Source: Coniella vitis
Lineage: Eukaryota; Ascomycota; Sordariomycetes; Diaporthales; Schizoparmaceae
Direction of reading: 5' to 3'
Length of the DNA stretch: 64,000 bases
Assembly: GCA_011317545.1 (NCBI GenBank)
Contig: WUJK01000004.1
Coordinates: 3,162,001-3,226,000 of the forward strand
Of the stretch, positions 10,533 through 22,930 are shown one piece after another. The position numbers and the translations under genes are program-made. A model generated the notes under the pieces. That model did not search any database, was not told the origin of the DNA, and saw only the letters and a list, made by a program, of their open reading frames with translations. The first letter of the stretch is position 1. Every line of letters starts with the position of its first letter.

Positions 10533-12440
10533 ATGGCCACCATCGAGCCGCGGCTGATGCACCTGCTCAACAACACCAATGCCTCCTCCTCCTCTTCTTC
10601 CTCTGCTTCCGAGGCTCCCTACTACCCGCCCCCAGACCTGCCTCCGATACAAAGCTTGAACAGCTTTGCCAAGCCTTCGAGCCTGTCCCTCCCGCCGCTC
10701 GAACCAGACACTACTGGTGCTGTTGTTGCTCCTGGTGCTTCGGCCTCGGCTCCACCTCACCACGAGAAGTCTGCCTCCAACAAGTCGATCCACAAGATTC
10801 CGTCGCTAGCGTCGATTCGCGAGGAATATAATGCTGGGGGAGGCAGGTACAGTCACGACGCTTCTGCGCCCACGTCAGTCCCTGGGCGGCAGCATCACAG
10901 CGGTGGCATCTCGCTGCACATGCTCTACGACAATCCAGAAATCAATGAGTCTTCGCATTCGCTGAACCACTTTCTCGATGACGTGCCAGAGTCTGTGTCG
11001 GCCGACGACCTGTCAACCAAGAAGCGGCAGCGGGCCATGACGGTCAAGGACGACATTATGCATCTGCCGCAGCCCCTCAAAAAGCAAAAGTCGAGCCAGA
11101 ATATTAGCCAGAATATCATGCCTCCCATCATCAATGGCCTGTACGAGCCACCGCCCAACGCGGCCGTCTTTCCACCGATTGCACTGGACGATGGCAATGA
11201 GGGCGTAGCACCCTCGACTCTGCATGCGTTGAATCAGTTGAGCACCAGTAGTACATCTGTTTTACCGACGAGTAGTCTGGACGCGCCAGATGCCCCAGAA
11301 ATGCATGTGCAAAGTGAGGGTAGACACGACAGCACCGGCACCGCCCAGGAAGCGGAAAGGCCGCTAGCCAAGGTAAAGAGGAAGGCGGCCAAGCCGCGAA
11401 AGAAGTGGTCCGAGGAGGAGACAAAACACTTGCTGCTCGGCGTGAGCAAGTACGGGGTAGGAAAGTGGACCAGCATCTTGGACGACCCGGAGTACAGCTT
11501 CAACGGCCGGACGGCGGGAGACCTCAAAGACCGCTTTCGCACATGCTGTCCCGACGAACTACGGATAGGGCCAAGCAAAAGCCGCGAAAGCCTGCGGTCA
11601 CAGCAGGATAAGCACAGCAGTCAGTCGCCGGCCGAACCACGGCCAAAAGGCAAGTCCAAGACCGCTTTACCACTGGAAGACATACTTGCGGATCCAGATG
11701 AAGGATACCACAACAGAGACGACCTCATTTCGGTAGCATCGTCAAGTCAGAGTGCAGTAGGCCAGCTAGATTCTGATCCAACGGCGAAACCGAAAAAGAG
11801 CAGGGCGCACCGCAAGAAAATCGAGGACCTACAGGCCATGGGCATCCATGGGCCATTCAAAAAATCACATAGACGAGAAAGACGCCCTTTTACACAACAG
11901 GATGATGACCAGATTCTGGAAGGGCTTCAAATGTACGGTCCCGCTTGGACCAAGATTCAACGTGATCCCAGGTTTGACCTGTCAAGTCGGCAGCCAACGG
12001 ATCTGAGGGACCGGGTACGCAATAAGTACCCTGAGATGTACAAACAGATCGAGGAGAAGCAAGGACACGGACATGGCAAGGAATCACTCGCTACTGGAAC
12101 CTCGCTGCCTTCCCGTCCTGCACCGTCGGCCAGAAATAACAGCATCCTGGAACCATCTGTAAACAACATGATCAACGAGAATTCACTTATGACGCTCGAA
12201 CCGCACTTACATCGTTCTGGTTCCAGAGAGGAGATTATGATGCCCAAGTGGGCAGCATCGGCACCCTCGGCGCCTGGCTCAGGCGGAGCATCTCACGGGG
12301 GAAGCTATCACGAACTGCCGGGCATGGAATCGCTTTCGAGAGATCCACTTGAGACTGAGGTCACCGAAGGCGTGGAGCCATCCTCTTCTGGAGCATTCAG
12401 CGGGATGATGGACATTTCGAGATTACTTTTGGATGGCTGA
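10533..12440 (+). CDS. Double telobox Myb DNA-binding protein (Teb1/Tay1/TRF-like)
   Basis: A single exon encodes 635 residues from the ATG with context CACGATGGCC. The N-terminus is rich in Ser and Pro (a run of seven Ser near residue 18). Two Myb/SANT domains follow. The first, about residues 288-345, has KKWSEEETKHLLLGVSKYG and ends AGDLKDRFRTCCP. The second, about 446-510, has RRPFTQQDDDQILEGLQMYG and ends PTDLRDRVRNKYP. Both C-terminal helices resemble the telobox (VDLKDKWRN) of telomere-repeat binding proteins. In ascomycetes, proteins with two such domains (Teb1 of fission yeast, Tay1 of Yarrowia) bind TTAGGG-like repeats at telomeres or promoters, so a nuclear role of that kind is inferred. 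The two domains are separated by about 100 disordered residues with basic patches (KPKKSRAHRKK). Confidence 0.85.
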   Translation: MATIEPRLMHLLNNTNASSSSSSSASEAPYYPPPDLPPIQSLNSFAKPSSLSLPPLEPDTTGAVVAPGASASAPPHHEKSASNKSIHKIPSLASIREEYNAGGGRYSHDASAPTSVPGRQHHSGGISLHMLYDNPEINESSHSLNHFLDDVPESVSADDLSTKKRQRAMTVKDDIMHLPQPLKKQKSSQNISQNIMPPIINGLYEPPPNAAVFPPIALDDGNEGVAPSTLHALNQLSTSSTSVLPTSSLDAPDAPEMHVQSEGRHDSTGTAQEAERPLAKVKRKAAKPRKKWSEEETKHLLLGVSKYGVGKWTSILDDPEYSFNGRTAGDLKDRFRTCCPDELRIGPSKSRESLRSQQDKHSSQSPAEPRPKGKSKTALPLEDILADPDEGYHNRDDLISVASSSQSAVGQLDSDPTAKPKKSRAHRKKIEDLQAMGIHGPFKKSHRRERRPFTQQDDDQILEGLQMYGPAWTKIQRDPRFDLSSRQPTDLRDRVRNKYPEMYKQIEEKQGHGHGKESLATGTSLPSRPAPSARNNSILEPSVNNMINENSLMTLEPHLHRSGSREEIMMPKWAASAPSAPGSGGASHGGSYHELPGMESLSRDPLETEVTEGVEPSSSGAFSGMMDISRLLLDG

Positions 12441-13243
12441 GCACTCGATTTGAGTAGTAATGTCCGGACGAGCCCAGTCTGAGGAATGTTTTGTTGCGTG
12501 TTTTGCAAAACGTATGTTATGACTTATCTGGTCAGCAAGGAACATTGGTCCAAGAGCATCATGGCTTTTCTCTGCTCTCGTTGGTTTGGGTGGGCGTCTT
12601 TTTGTGTTCCTTTTTATCGACTTTTCTTTTTCCCTTTTCCTTCTTCCTTTTTTTGTCGTTTGGATACCTCATTTTGTATTTGGGACGGAGTAATGGATGG
12701 AGCTAGGCTGGAAGAACGTAGCGGCTGAGAAAGGTTTCCTGTATGAAGCATTCTTCTGATCTAGAATCCAGAGCAATCATGTTAGATTCAATCGAGGCGA
12801 TTTGAGGATATATCTAGTGGCTACCTATTCGGCAGAGGCATCTCAGACTCGCGAGAGAAGATGACTTAGCCATGTTGCCGAATGATCAACGCCGCTTTAC
12901 TGTATGTAAACGCCTGTTTGGCATCTCTGTGTCTATATACATTTGGCTTGGGAATGCAGGTTGGCAACCAGTTAGATGGTAGAACTGCTGAAGTACATAA
13001 TAAAAGCGGGGCCAATGCCAAGGGCTCGCATTCGCGCTAGGGGACCAGCAAGAACGTACAATGCAGTCACGTGAAAAGACCCGCTTTTTCTTGCTAGCAC
13101 GCCGCTAGGGCGAGCAAACCCACTGCTTCCTAATTTTTCCAACTCAAAGAGGTTTGACCGTGATCTTCTTCCCTTTCGATCAGCCAGCCTTCTGCACAAC
13201 CAACCCATTCCCTTGCCAACAATCTCACCACACAACAGACAAG
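12441..13243. other. 3' UTR of the Myb gene and promoter of eS4
   Basis: No gene is recognised. A T-rich stretch with long T and C runs (about 12590-12680) probably belongs to the 3' end of the Myb transcript. The last 100 nt before the eS4 start are pyrimidine- and CCAAC-rich, as is common in ribosomal protein leaders. Confidence 0.55.
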
Positions 13244-14449
13244 ATGGGTCGCGGTCGTAAGTGACAACTCCATCGCATGTCTTGCCAACTGTTGTATTTG
13301 CCGACATGTCAACGAGCTTGCAATTAATACAATTGCAACGCTCGCTGGGATAACGGCGACAGCAAAAACAGGCAAGAACTCACTAGGACGAGGACGATGA
13401 AAACTAACTGGCTCACGATGAACAGCTAAGAAGCACCAGAAGCGCCTCAGCGCGCCCAAGCACTGGCTCCTGGACAAGCTGTCCGGTTCCTACGCTCCCA
13501 AGCCCTCTGCCGGTCCCCACAAGGCTCGCGACTGTCTGCCTCTGATTGTCTTCATCCGCAACCGTCTTAAGTACGCCCTCAACTACCGCGAGACCAAGGC
13601 CATTCTCATGCAGCGCCTGGTCAAGGTTGACGGCAAGGTCCGCACCGACTCGACCTTCCCCTCCGGCTTCATGGACGTTGTTTCCATTGAGAAGACTGGC
13701 GAGAACTTCCGTCTCGTCTACGACACCAAGGGTCGCTTCACGGTCCACCGCATCCAGGCCGAGGAGGCTGAGTACAAGCTGGGCAAGGTCAAGCGTGTGC
13801 AGCTGGGCCGTGGCGGTATCCCATTCTTGGTTACGCATGATGCCAGAACGTGAGTTCTTCATCTGTCAGCCGTTGGACCAAGCTTTGGTTGATTCCGAAT
13901 CCACCACCTCGTCTCGTTTGTCTTGTGCAACGGGCGAGACGGACAAAAAGATTCATGAATTCTCCAGGCGAGATCATCAACGGCTGGTATGTCACCCTTT
14001 TCTCCCTCTGTTGCTAACCTGCTACAGCATCCGCTACCCTGACCCTGCCATCAAGGTCAACGACACCGTCAAGATCAAGTAAGTTTTGGCTCCTTGTGAA
14101 TTGCTGCGCTTCTCTGACAAGAGCAATGTGCTAATCTCTACACTGCAGCCTGTCCACTGGCAAGATCGATGACTTTGTCAAGTTCGAGGTTGGCCACGTC
14201 GCCATGGTCACTGGCGGTCGTAACATGGGTCGTGTTGGTGTTGTCACCCACCGTGAGCGCCACGATGGAGGTTTCAACATCGTCCACCTGAAGGACGCCA
14301 TTGACAACACCTTCGCCACCCGTGAGGCCAACGTCTTCATCATTGGAGGCGAGCGCCCCTGGATCTCCCTGCCCAAGGGCAAGGGTGTCAAGCTCACCAT
14401 CGCTGAGGAGCGTGACCGTCGCCGTGCCAACGCCATTGCTGGCAACTAA
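13244..14449 (+). CDS. rps4: 40S ribosomal protein eS4
   Basis: Four exons (13244-13256, 13426-13849, 14028-14078, 14149-14449) encode 262 residues, the usual eS4 length. The first exon holds only MGRG plus one base; splicing to CTAAGAAG restores the conserved start MGRGPKKHQKRLSAPKHWLL. Later landmarks are GFMDVVSIEKTGENFRLVYD, IPFLVTHDART joined to IRYPDPAIKVND, MVTGGRNMGRVGVVTHRERH and PWISLPKGKGVKLTIAEERD. It contains the S4 RNA-binding, central and KOW regions typical of eS4, a component of the small subunit body. Introns 1 and 2 (169 and 178 nt) are more than twice as long as intron 3 (70 nt) and carry strong inverted repeats, listed separately. All junctions have standard donors and branch sites (ACTAACT, GCTAACC, GCTAATC). 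Confidence 0.97.
13313..13344 (+). other. Hairpin in intron 1 of the eS4 gene
   Basis: The arms CGAGCTTGCAATT (13313-13325) and AATTGCAACGCTCG (13331-13344) pair over 13 base pairs with one bulged C and a 5-nt loop. It lies in the middle of the intron, before the branch site. It might be a structured RNA element or a splicing control element; no box C/D or H/ACA signature is evident. Confidence 0.6.
13867..13986 (+). other. Nested inverted repeats in intron 2 of the eS4 gene
   Basis: The outer arms CAGCCGTTG (13867-13875) and CAACGGCTG (13978-13986) are perfect complements. Inside them CGTCTCG (13910-13916) and CGAGACG (13935-13941) form a second perfect stem. Together they would fold most of the 178-nt intron and bring the donor side close to the branch region. 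A small RNA or autoregulatory fold is possible but unproven. Confidence 0.5.
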
Positions 14450-17400
14450 GCGGCTGGCTTACAGCACGCTGGTGATGATTGATGTTTAGTTTAACTGGTC
14501 AAGGTGAAAAATACCACGGGGTTCACACACACACACACATACCAAAAAAGATGTTGTGACGGCATGGACAAGGCGTTTTGGACGTTTCGGCTTTGAATTG
14601 CGCTACGATTAGATAGCCCCCCACCGCCCAGTAAGTCGGCACATGGATTGCCGCAGGGTAATGAATTCTTGCAAACGTCCTATTCGCCTTCCTCGTTTTA
14701 CTTGCTCACTATGTTCTGTGACAAGATGTGTTACGTGAGATTGTTCCGGTGTCTACTCACGTTATCTGATTAAGCTTCCTGGCCTACGGTAAGAGACACT
14801 TTCGTCTTTGCATAGATCTGAAGCTACCACTTGCAAGTTGGACGTCTGGAGATAATTGGATATTCACTCTGCCCCCTCCATGCTTCTCCGTGCAACCCAG
14901 CTCAAAGCACTTTCAGCTGCAACATTGTGGAAGAGAAAGGGGAAAGGGGGAACCGTCGTTCGCTGACATTTGCTGCGCGATATACACCAGCTCAGGTCGT
15001 CAGGACGCAGCTGAAGACGCCGAGTTTCCGGCACAAACATACCTATACGAGTACGCACAAGACCGTTCCGCCTTGAAATACCGATTGATCAGCGACGTAG
15101 CTCACAAAAAGCAAGGTCAACCAGCACCTTGTGACCTGGCCACTTATGTATGTATGTATGTCGTGGTCACGGAGAGAGCACGCCATCACGGCAGCATTGT
15201 CACAACACATCGTGGTTGCTCCTAGGTTGCCCTTGTGTTGACAGTGTGGCTTTGTATGGGGCCGTTTTCACCCATACCAGAGTTGTAGTGAAGTTACACT
15301 TTGAAGTGATACTTATTACTCTGTATTTACCACCATCCCTCGCCTTTCTTGCTGTACAACATCGTCACGACTTTAGGCTTTTCAGCACAATGAGCTTGGA
15401 TGACTGAACAGCTTCCACCAATACCAAGACGCACTTGACGGTGTAGTCAAGCAAACTTTGATTGTTTGAATAAGCACTTGTGGGTGATTGTGTGGGGGTT
15501 GGGGTGTATGAGTTGTGTTTGTGCGCCGGCATGGACAGTCTGGAGCCTTTCCTGATGACCCATGGAGCAGGCTGGAGGGCCAACGTACCTGGTGTGGCGG
15601 TGATCAAGGGGTTCTTGATTTGCAATTATCCACTACACGCCGTGGGGGTTGCGTGTCAGCACAAGTGAGGCAATTTGCAGTATATGAGGACAGAAGATAA
15701 CTTACAAGTACCCAGGTATCCAATGTGTACTTTGATTTTGAGCACCACAGCATACCCACACGAAATCAAAAGGACGAACTTGTTGAGGATTGTCAATATG
15801 CAGCAAGCCAGTAAGCATTTTGATGAGAAAGTTCTTTTCGGCAACGGATAGCCCGCCCTTTTTGACGAGTATCGGGAAGGGCACCTCGTCACGGGCTCCT
15901 GGTGCGGGCAAAGGCGAGCCAGTCAAGGTCCAGGAAGTCAACTGGGCTTCTTGAGTTCAAACGTCACAGGATTTGTGCCTGGGCTAGAGGGGAAAAGGAA
16001 AAAGAAAGAAAGAGAAACTCCCCATGCCTCAATCCTGATTGGCTTCCATTTCTTAGAAAAGAAAAGCTAGACAGCACGACTAAAACCGTTGGGACCGCTG
16101 CAGGCAGACTGCCCAGAATAGGAAACCCAGCAGCGAGCAGACTTTGTTTAGTATTTGGCTGACCTGCCTCTCTTGGCAGGAATTGCTCAAATTGGTACAA
16201 CAAGTGAGCGAGTCGCAATTCTGCGGATCCTCCTGCAAACCTGGATACTAATCTGTGAAGGGCATGTAGCGTCGTGAATGGTCCTCCTTTCGATTTCTTG
16301 CCTTCCAGAAATTGAACCACAGAAGTCCACAGCGAACATGTGGTGACAGCGGAGGGATAGGCACTCTGGCTGCGCGCTGCACCGCCATGGACACTCGGAT
16401 ACGGTCAACCCGGTATCGGGCTTGGGCATTGCAGCAGTTTCTTAATAATACGATGGAAGTTGGTAAAGTCATGGTGGTTCACTAGGTAGCACGGGTTAGG
16501 CAATTGAAATGGTACTGTGCCTCTGTGTGTTCTGTAACAAGATCATGGGGGTACCCAAAGGCCGTTACTTTTATTGCTTTCATATAAACTTGTGTGGCGC
16601 AACGACGCTTTACCTTCCACAGCTGGGGGAGCGTCTGCCGGGTGTACGGAGCTGAAGACCGGCAGCAGGCTGCTACGGCAAGGAGGCAAAAGGCTACCGA
16701 CTAGAATGCCAAGGCTCTGCTACAGGGTATGTTCTGGTCGGATGGTCATCACGTCGACAGCAATCGCGCGTGGGCTTTTCCCCGGATTGTGTGGCCGGTC
16801 TAGGCCACTGAAGCAGGGGCGGTGTGGCGGGGCGGTAAAGCTGGGACCCCCTGACTGCACTCGGCAGCTACAGTACTACTATGTACAGTAGCTATAGCAG
16901 CAGTAGGTACTTTGTGTGTACCTCAGACCTAAGGTAGCGCGATGAGATACCTCCATCTACCGAAAAAGAATGGGCAGCCACCTACCGCTCTGCTCTGACG
17001 CACATTCGGGTACCAAAATTTTCTCCGCAACATCGAGCAGAGGCAGCATTGGCAATGTTGACAAGCCTTGTTGCACCACAGAACGCTGTCCAACCTTCCC
17101 CGCAGATTCACAGTGACACTGCCGCCTCCCATGTCAGACGACTGTGATGGGCAACGGACTGACTGCTTCTTTGGCTGTCGCTTCAAGATCGTGTCAAAGG
17201 CAAACTGACGGCTTCCTGACTTGGGGCTTATGGCCAGCAGCAACAGACACGATGGATGTCATCATGGCTCTGTGCCGTGGCCGATCTCTGCAACCCCAAC
17301 ATCTCACTGCAATGCAGCGGGAGAATGCGGCTGCATGAGTCCATGCCCGTTCTTCTAAGAGGCTCGTCGGACCCATCCGACAACTTCGCAAGAGCCCTTC

Positions 17401-19345
17401 CAACCGTCGATTTGTTGCCAGGAACAGGGCTCTGCTGCAGCCAGCTCTAGGGCTGAGGTGCATAACGACAGCTCCCCATGACAACCGAGCCCGCCTTGCA
17501 GAGTCTATCCATCCCAAGAGTGCAGGAGCAATACTCGAGTGCTGTGACCAGTCGACGAAAGAGCACGCTCAGTTGGCGAATCTGCAGCTCGGGCCTCGTG
17601 CTCGTTGCTTTCTTTCCTTCCTGTCCACCCTGATGGTGACAGGAACTCTTTGGTCACTTGCGTGCACTCGCACATTGTCCTTCAGTAGTTGCTCAGCTGA
17701 TCCAAGGCTGACTCGTTGGTTGACCCGTGGGCCCAGCTCCTCTTTTGGGCGTTTCTCTTTGCACGCGGGGAACCATGCTCTGTACACACAAAGCCCAGAG
17801 CGAGCAGAGCCTGTTGAAGATCGGCCGAGGCGCGACGGATCGACCCCGCGAGACAAGGTCTGTTTTCGTGAAGAGAGTGCAATCTATCGACAAAATGTTG
17901 GGGGCAGTTGCTGAGCATTTTGGCTGGCGGCTGAGGGAGAGAGACGGTCCTCCCACTTGTGGTCAGCGTCAACATGTTACAATGTGGTAATGAATCAACA
18001 AAGTATGTGCATCCCGTGCCACCCCACGGTGCTGACTTCTTGGTGGCCCCTAATGTAGTTCGCCTTCCTCTGTTCGTGACGATTGTCAGCAAACACACGA
18101 CCTGAGTCCATGCTTTTTCCCACTCCACTAGTCTCCATCCCTCCACGTTTCGGCTTGGTGAGTGCGGAGACGTCCCCAGAGCCAGTAGTCCGTCCGCCCT
18201 CGCATCACGAGACTCGGGACCAGACGTCGTCTTCTCCGCCTCGATGGAGTACAGGCACTCACCGGCCATCGGCAGAGGATGCGATTGCATGCCCATTCAG
18301 CGCCGCTTTTGCCCACCCTCGCCTAGCGTGTCCTTGTGGCATACTGCACCAAGACTGACAAAGCAAAGACGGCGATTGAAGCAGACGCATCATGCCGTCT
18401 TGCGCAAAAAAGAGGTACCGATTGGGCCCGTTACATTTCGCGACTCCACTCCTCACCGGAGGCCAGCCTCGGTGGCCTGAATCTGCATCTGCACTGAACT
18501 GGCCTCGACGGCGGGCTTTATAAATGCAATATAAATGGGCCAAGGCAGCCCTTGTCGTCTCTTCTAGCACCGCCTCTTCCTCTTCTGGCACTCTGATTGC
18601 ATCCGCTGTGCAGGCTGTCGCACCCACCTACCGTCAAGGGCTCAGATATCCGTGTGTGGGAGCCAACCGGCTGTCCGTCCCGTTGGTGTGAGGAGCCTCC
18701 ATTTCTCAGATCCGCGACCGGATACACTGCTACCACCTACCACACTAAGGCAGTCGTTGGAATCTTGCACTCGACTTCCTGCCGTAGCATTTCCAACTCA
18801 GCTGAGCAGGTGCTGTCATCTTTGACTTCGTCTCCACCATTGCTGCCGTCATCGCGCGGTCTTCTTTACGATCCTCTTTTTGAGTGATCAACCGATATCC
18901 TTGATCAAGCCATCCATTTACGTGTTGCTGCTAGACGTTTCTGCTTCAGGCCTTTTTGTTTCAACTTATCATATCCCCTATATTACCCGCTCGACCCCTC
19001 TACATCACATATTTCCTTTGACAAGAATCCAGCTTTGTGTGCTGCGCTTGTCGTCTCCGTTCATTGTCTCAGCGTGTGACGTTGTCAACTCCTTCTAGAA
19101 TATTGAGCTATCACATGCTGGCAGCGGCTCAACTTGCACTCTTTTCCCCCCTCTTCCTGGGCAGCACTGTAACTGCACATCTTGGAATCGTGAACTCTTG
19201 CCCATTCCGGCCCTCAAGGGTACCAGACTGCTAGGACATCATTTTCCCAGGGCCCGACCCGGATCGGCAAGCATCCCAGGCTGCTGAACCCAATCACGAG
19301 TCCCGCACACCTTTCCCCCCGGAGCTGCATCTCTAGCCGCCTTGC
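14450..19345. other. 4.9-kb region without a recognised gene
   Basis: After the eS4 3' end there is a CACACACACACACA run (about 14525-14540). No open frame here has recognisable protein features; the longest (204 codons, minus, 17682-18296) looks random. One TACTATGTA motif lies at 16877-16885. From about 18500 the sequence becomes pyrimidine-rich, with a tandem TATAAAT (near 18519-18535). This and the 800 nt following look like the promoter and long leader of the D-lactate dehydrogenase gene. Confidence 0.45.
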
Positions 19346-21597
19346 ATGTCGCCCAACTTAATGTGGAGGGCGCTGCCGCCATCCAGTACCAGGTCGCTGG
19401 GCCGTTGCGCGCATTCGGTGAACAACCTGCAGGCTTCGGCGAGGGGCATCTTGGTTACAAGACCCTTTGCGGCCAACAAATCTGCCACGAGACATGCAAG
19501 TTCGACAACTGCATCCCATGGCACTGGATCACCGAAGGGCCCATCTGGCCGATGGAGTGGCAGCAGCGTCTTTGGTGTTGCTTTAGCAGCCGCTGTAGTC
19601 GGATGGGGAGCTGCTTCAGTGTCGATACCCCGTGACGGTAGAGGCTCAATGTTACTCGACAGCTTCAAGCAACCACCGCGCTATGCAAGCACCAAGGAGA
19701 TGGAGATTGTAAGTCCCCCTCACGTACCAGTCTCCAATGGACAGTCACATCGTGGTGACTTGGATGGAAATTGACATCAACACCGTAAAAAAGACATCCG
19801 TACTCGGGCTGATATCGTCCAACAGGCAATACAAGAAATCCGCGACGAGCTAAGCGGCGAGCATGAAGTCATTTCTACAGATCCCGAAGACTTGCTCTCG
19901 CACGGCTACTCGGAATGGAGCACCACGAACCCAGAAACCCTGCCCGTGGCTGTTGCGTACCCACGAAGCACAGAACAAGTCAGCACGATTGCCAGGATCT
20001 GCTACAAGTATCGCGTGCCCATCATTGGGTACTCGGGCGGCAGCTCGCTCGAGGGCAACTTTTCGGCGCCCTTTGGAGGCATCAGCGTTGATTTCGCCTA
20101 TATGGACCAAATTATTCAGTTCAACCAGGACGATATGGATATTGTGGTTCAGCCCAGCATTGGGTGGCAGGATCTCAATGACCAACTTGCCAAAATGGGC
20201 AGCGGACTGTTTTTCCCCGTAGACCCTGGTGAGTAAGCTTTCCGTTCCTCGATATAGGAGGACTTGTTCCACAAAACTTAGTGACTAACAGGTTGCTCAT
20301 CTACTAGGCCCATCTGCGAAGATTGGAGGCATGATTGGAACGAATTGCTCTGGCACAAACGCTGTTCGATATGGGACAATGAAGGACTGGGTCATCAACC
20401 TGACTGTCGTTCTCGCCGATGGCACGGTCATCAAGACGCGCCGGAGACCCAGAAAGTCATCTGCTGGTTACAACCTCAATGGATTATTCGTGGGATCAGA
20501 AGGGACCCTGGGTCTCGTTACAGAAGGTAAGCGTGTCCCTGCTATACACGCCTTGTTAGCATTAGCAGAATCAGAGACAGCTGACAATTGGCTTTCTTGC
20601 ATGATTCAAAACAAAAGCCACCCTCAAACTCACCGTCGTACCCGAGGACCTTTCCGTCGCAGTCGTCACCTTCCCAACTATCCGCGACGCCGCTGCTGCC
20701 GCTGCCGAGGTGATGCAGACAGGTGTGCCTGTAGCAGCCATGGAAATTATGGATGAGGTGCAGATGCGTGTTGTCAACTTGGGTGGAGCAACAGCGCCAA
20801 GAGTCTGGAAGGAGATGCCTACGCTGTTTTTCAAGTTCGCAGGCACAAAGGCTAGTGTGCAGGAGAACATTCATACCGTGCAGGGTATTGCAAAGAGGAA
20901 TGCTGGAAGCAACTTTGAGTTTGCTAAAGATGCGGTCGAGCAGAAACTGTTGTGGAGTGCGCGAAAGGAAAGCTTGTGGAGTATGCTTGCGCTGCGAAGG
21001 GACGGAGAGGAAGTTTGTAAGTCGGCCTGCCCTGCCCTGCCCTGCACTGCGCTTCTACCTTTTGAAGTTGTTGCCAAAAAGTCAGGCTACTAACAACGGC
21101 CCGGTGGCTACCACAGGGAGCACCGATGTGGCTGTCCCCTTCAGTCGCCTAGCCGACATCATCGAGGTCAGCAAGAAGGAAATGGACGATCTTGGTCTGT
21201 TTGCCTCGATTCTAGGCCACATTGGCGATGGAAATTTCCACGAAAGCATCATATACAATCCTCTCAACGGCGAGCGCGAAAAGGTTGAACAGTGCGTCAA
21301 GAACATGGTCAAACGCGCGCTGGATATGGAAGGAACATGCACGGGCGAGCACTCGATTGGCTGGGGCAAAAAGGATAGCCTCTTGTTGGAGGTGGGACCG
21401 GATACGCTCGCAGTCATGAAGGCGATCAAGGCTGCGTTGGATCCTTATTGGATCATGTGAGTCTTCTCTCTCTGTTTCTTCTTCCCTGGCCCCTTGGTAT
21501 CCAATGTCCTCTTTGTAACAGAAAGTGTATTGGGAAGGATATGAACTGACTGGTCTCCACTAGGAATCCGGGCAAGATTTTTGACCGGCAAGCATAG
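19346..21597 (+). CDS. DLD1: D-lactate dehydrogenase (cytochrome c), mitochondrial
   Basis: Six exons (19346-19708, 19826-20228, 20308-20526, 20618-21016, 21117-21456, 21564-21597) give 585 residues, close to yeast Dld1. The N-terminus is Arg/Ser-rich without acids (mitochondrial targeting), followed by a single membrane segment (SVFGVALAAAVVGWGAASV). The FAD-binding domain has VAVAYPRSTEQVSTIARICY, YSGGSSLEGNF, GMIGTNCSGTNAVRYG and GYNLNGLFVGSEGTLGLVTE. The C-terminal catalytic domain has LGHIGDGNFHESI and GEHSIGWGKK, and the last junction restores YWIMNPGKIFDRQA. Reaction: oxidation of D-lactate to pyruvate with electrons passed to cytochrome c at the inner membrane. Intron 4 contains a CCCTG tandem run (about 21026-21044) and a perfect CTACTAACAAC branch site. 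It is isolated from other genes on both sides. Confidence 0.95.
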
Positions 21598-22930
21598 GCT
21601 GGTGTAGGAAGGTCTAGTACAGGGATACTCGTTCAGTATGGATGAAGAACCCCCCAAAAAGGTGAAGAAGTAAAGCAGGCCATAGCATTCGGTACAGAGC
21701 ATATTGCATAAGGTTCGTCCAGCATTGAAACACTGCATTCCATGGGCAGCATTCTATCTGGGAGGTCATCAAGACCAACTTAGGAAGACTTGCCTGTCTT
21801 CTCGTTCATGAAGGATACATCCTTATTGGACTGGAATTCCAGCATGTCCATTGAAAGATACAACTCACTCGAGTACAGCATAGAAAAGCAATTGAATTCT
21901 TGGCTGATAAATACACTGGCATGATTGCAAAATCCTTTGCCTCAGCTAGGCAATCTTGATGTTGTTTGAGGCGTGGGTTAGCTCTGATAGTAGGGGGCAG
22001 GTACATGGAACGTGGGTGGGTGATTCACATGCAGGAGTGTAGCTCTTGCCATCTAGCCCTTCTCCCCTCCTGTCATCCTTCCTTGATCCCATCACCACTT
22101 CCTACCGAAAGCCTTTTACTGTGCCAACCCCTAGAACTGGATCCTGCACATTTCTATCCAAGACCTGATCTGAACAGCGCGCCAGTGATAAACAGACATT
22201 GTTGAGAGAACACACCCAAGCAAACTTCACTTTGTTCTGCATGCTTGTTGGCTGTTTCCACAGCGCGGTAGCCGAACCAAGCATAATCAGGAAGGGTCCG
22301 TTTTGCAGCAATCAACCATCAAGCTCCCTAATCAATCTGACAAGCAAGTGAGCAAACCATCAAGTGACGGATAGAGCAAGTCCCCTAGTTCTTGACAGAA
22401 AGCAAGAGGTCGCAGCTTCCTGCACCGCTCTTACCCCTTCGGCGATCCTTGGCCAGCAAATACCGTACCATTTTCGGTTTTTGCTGCCTTTCTTGGATTG
22501 TTTCAGTATGCGCTTTTTTTCTTTGCTCCTATTAGCCGTCCCTGGATCCGTTGCATGGCTAGCTTGTACTCCTACTAACAACGGCGCTCCCCACAGATTG
22601 TGTTCGCACCTCATGATTGATGGAACGCGTCCACGGATGGGTTCGGTTTGATTGATCTCAAAGGCGCCGAAAACCCACCAGAGGCTCGAAGACCAGCCTC
22701 GCCCTTGTGCGCACGGCTCGCCATTGTATGTCACTCCCGTTTCATCTTTCTTTCTCAGCCAAGGTTGACGAACAGCTCTCGTCGAAAAAAGAATAGAAGA
22801 TCAAGAACGGTTTGATGAAATTATCGGCTTTCCATGCGCCCTTTCCCACAAAGCCCTCGACAGCTTTCTTGTGTCAGCATGAGCTAAGTAAAATAACGCA
22901 TCGATTACATAGAAATTTGAGCAACAGCAA
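21598..22930. other. Intergenic region, RdRP promoter and leader
   Basis: No gene is recognised. It should contain the D-lactate dehydrogenase 3' UTR and the promoter of the polymerase gene. A short upstream exon of the polymerase cannot be excluded. Confidence 0.5.

Noticed and set aside
17682..18296. 204-codon minus-strand open frame
   Set aside because: No conserved motif, no hydrophobic or signal segment, mixed random composition; competing frames of similar length overlap it on both strands.
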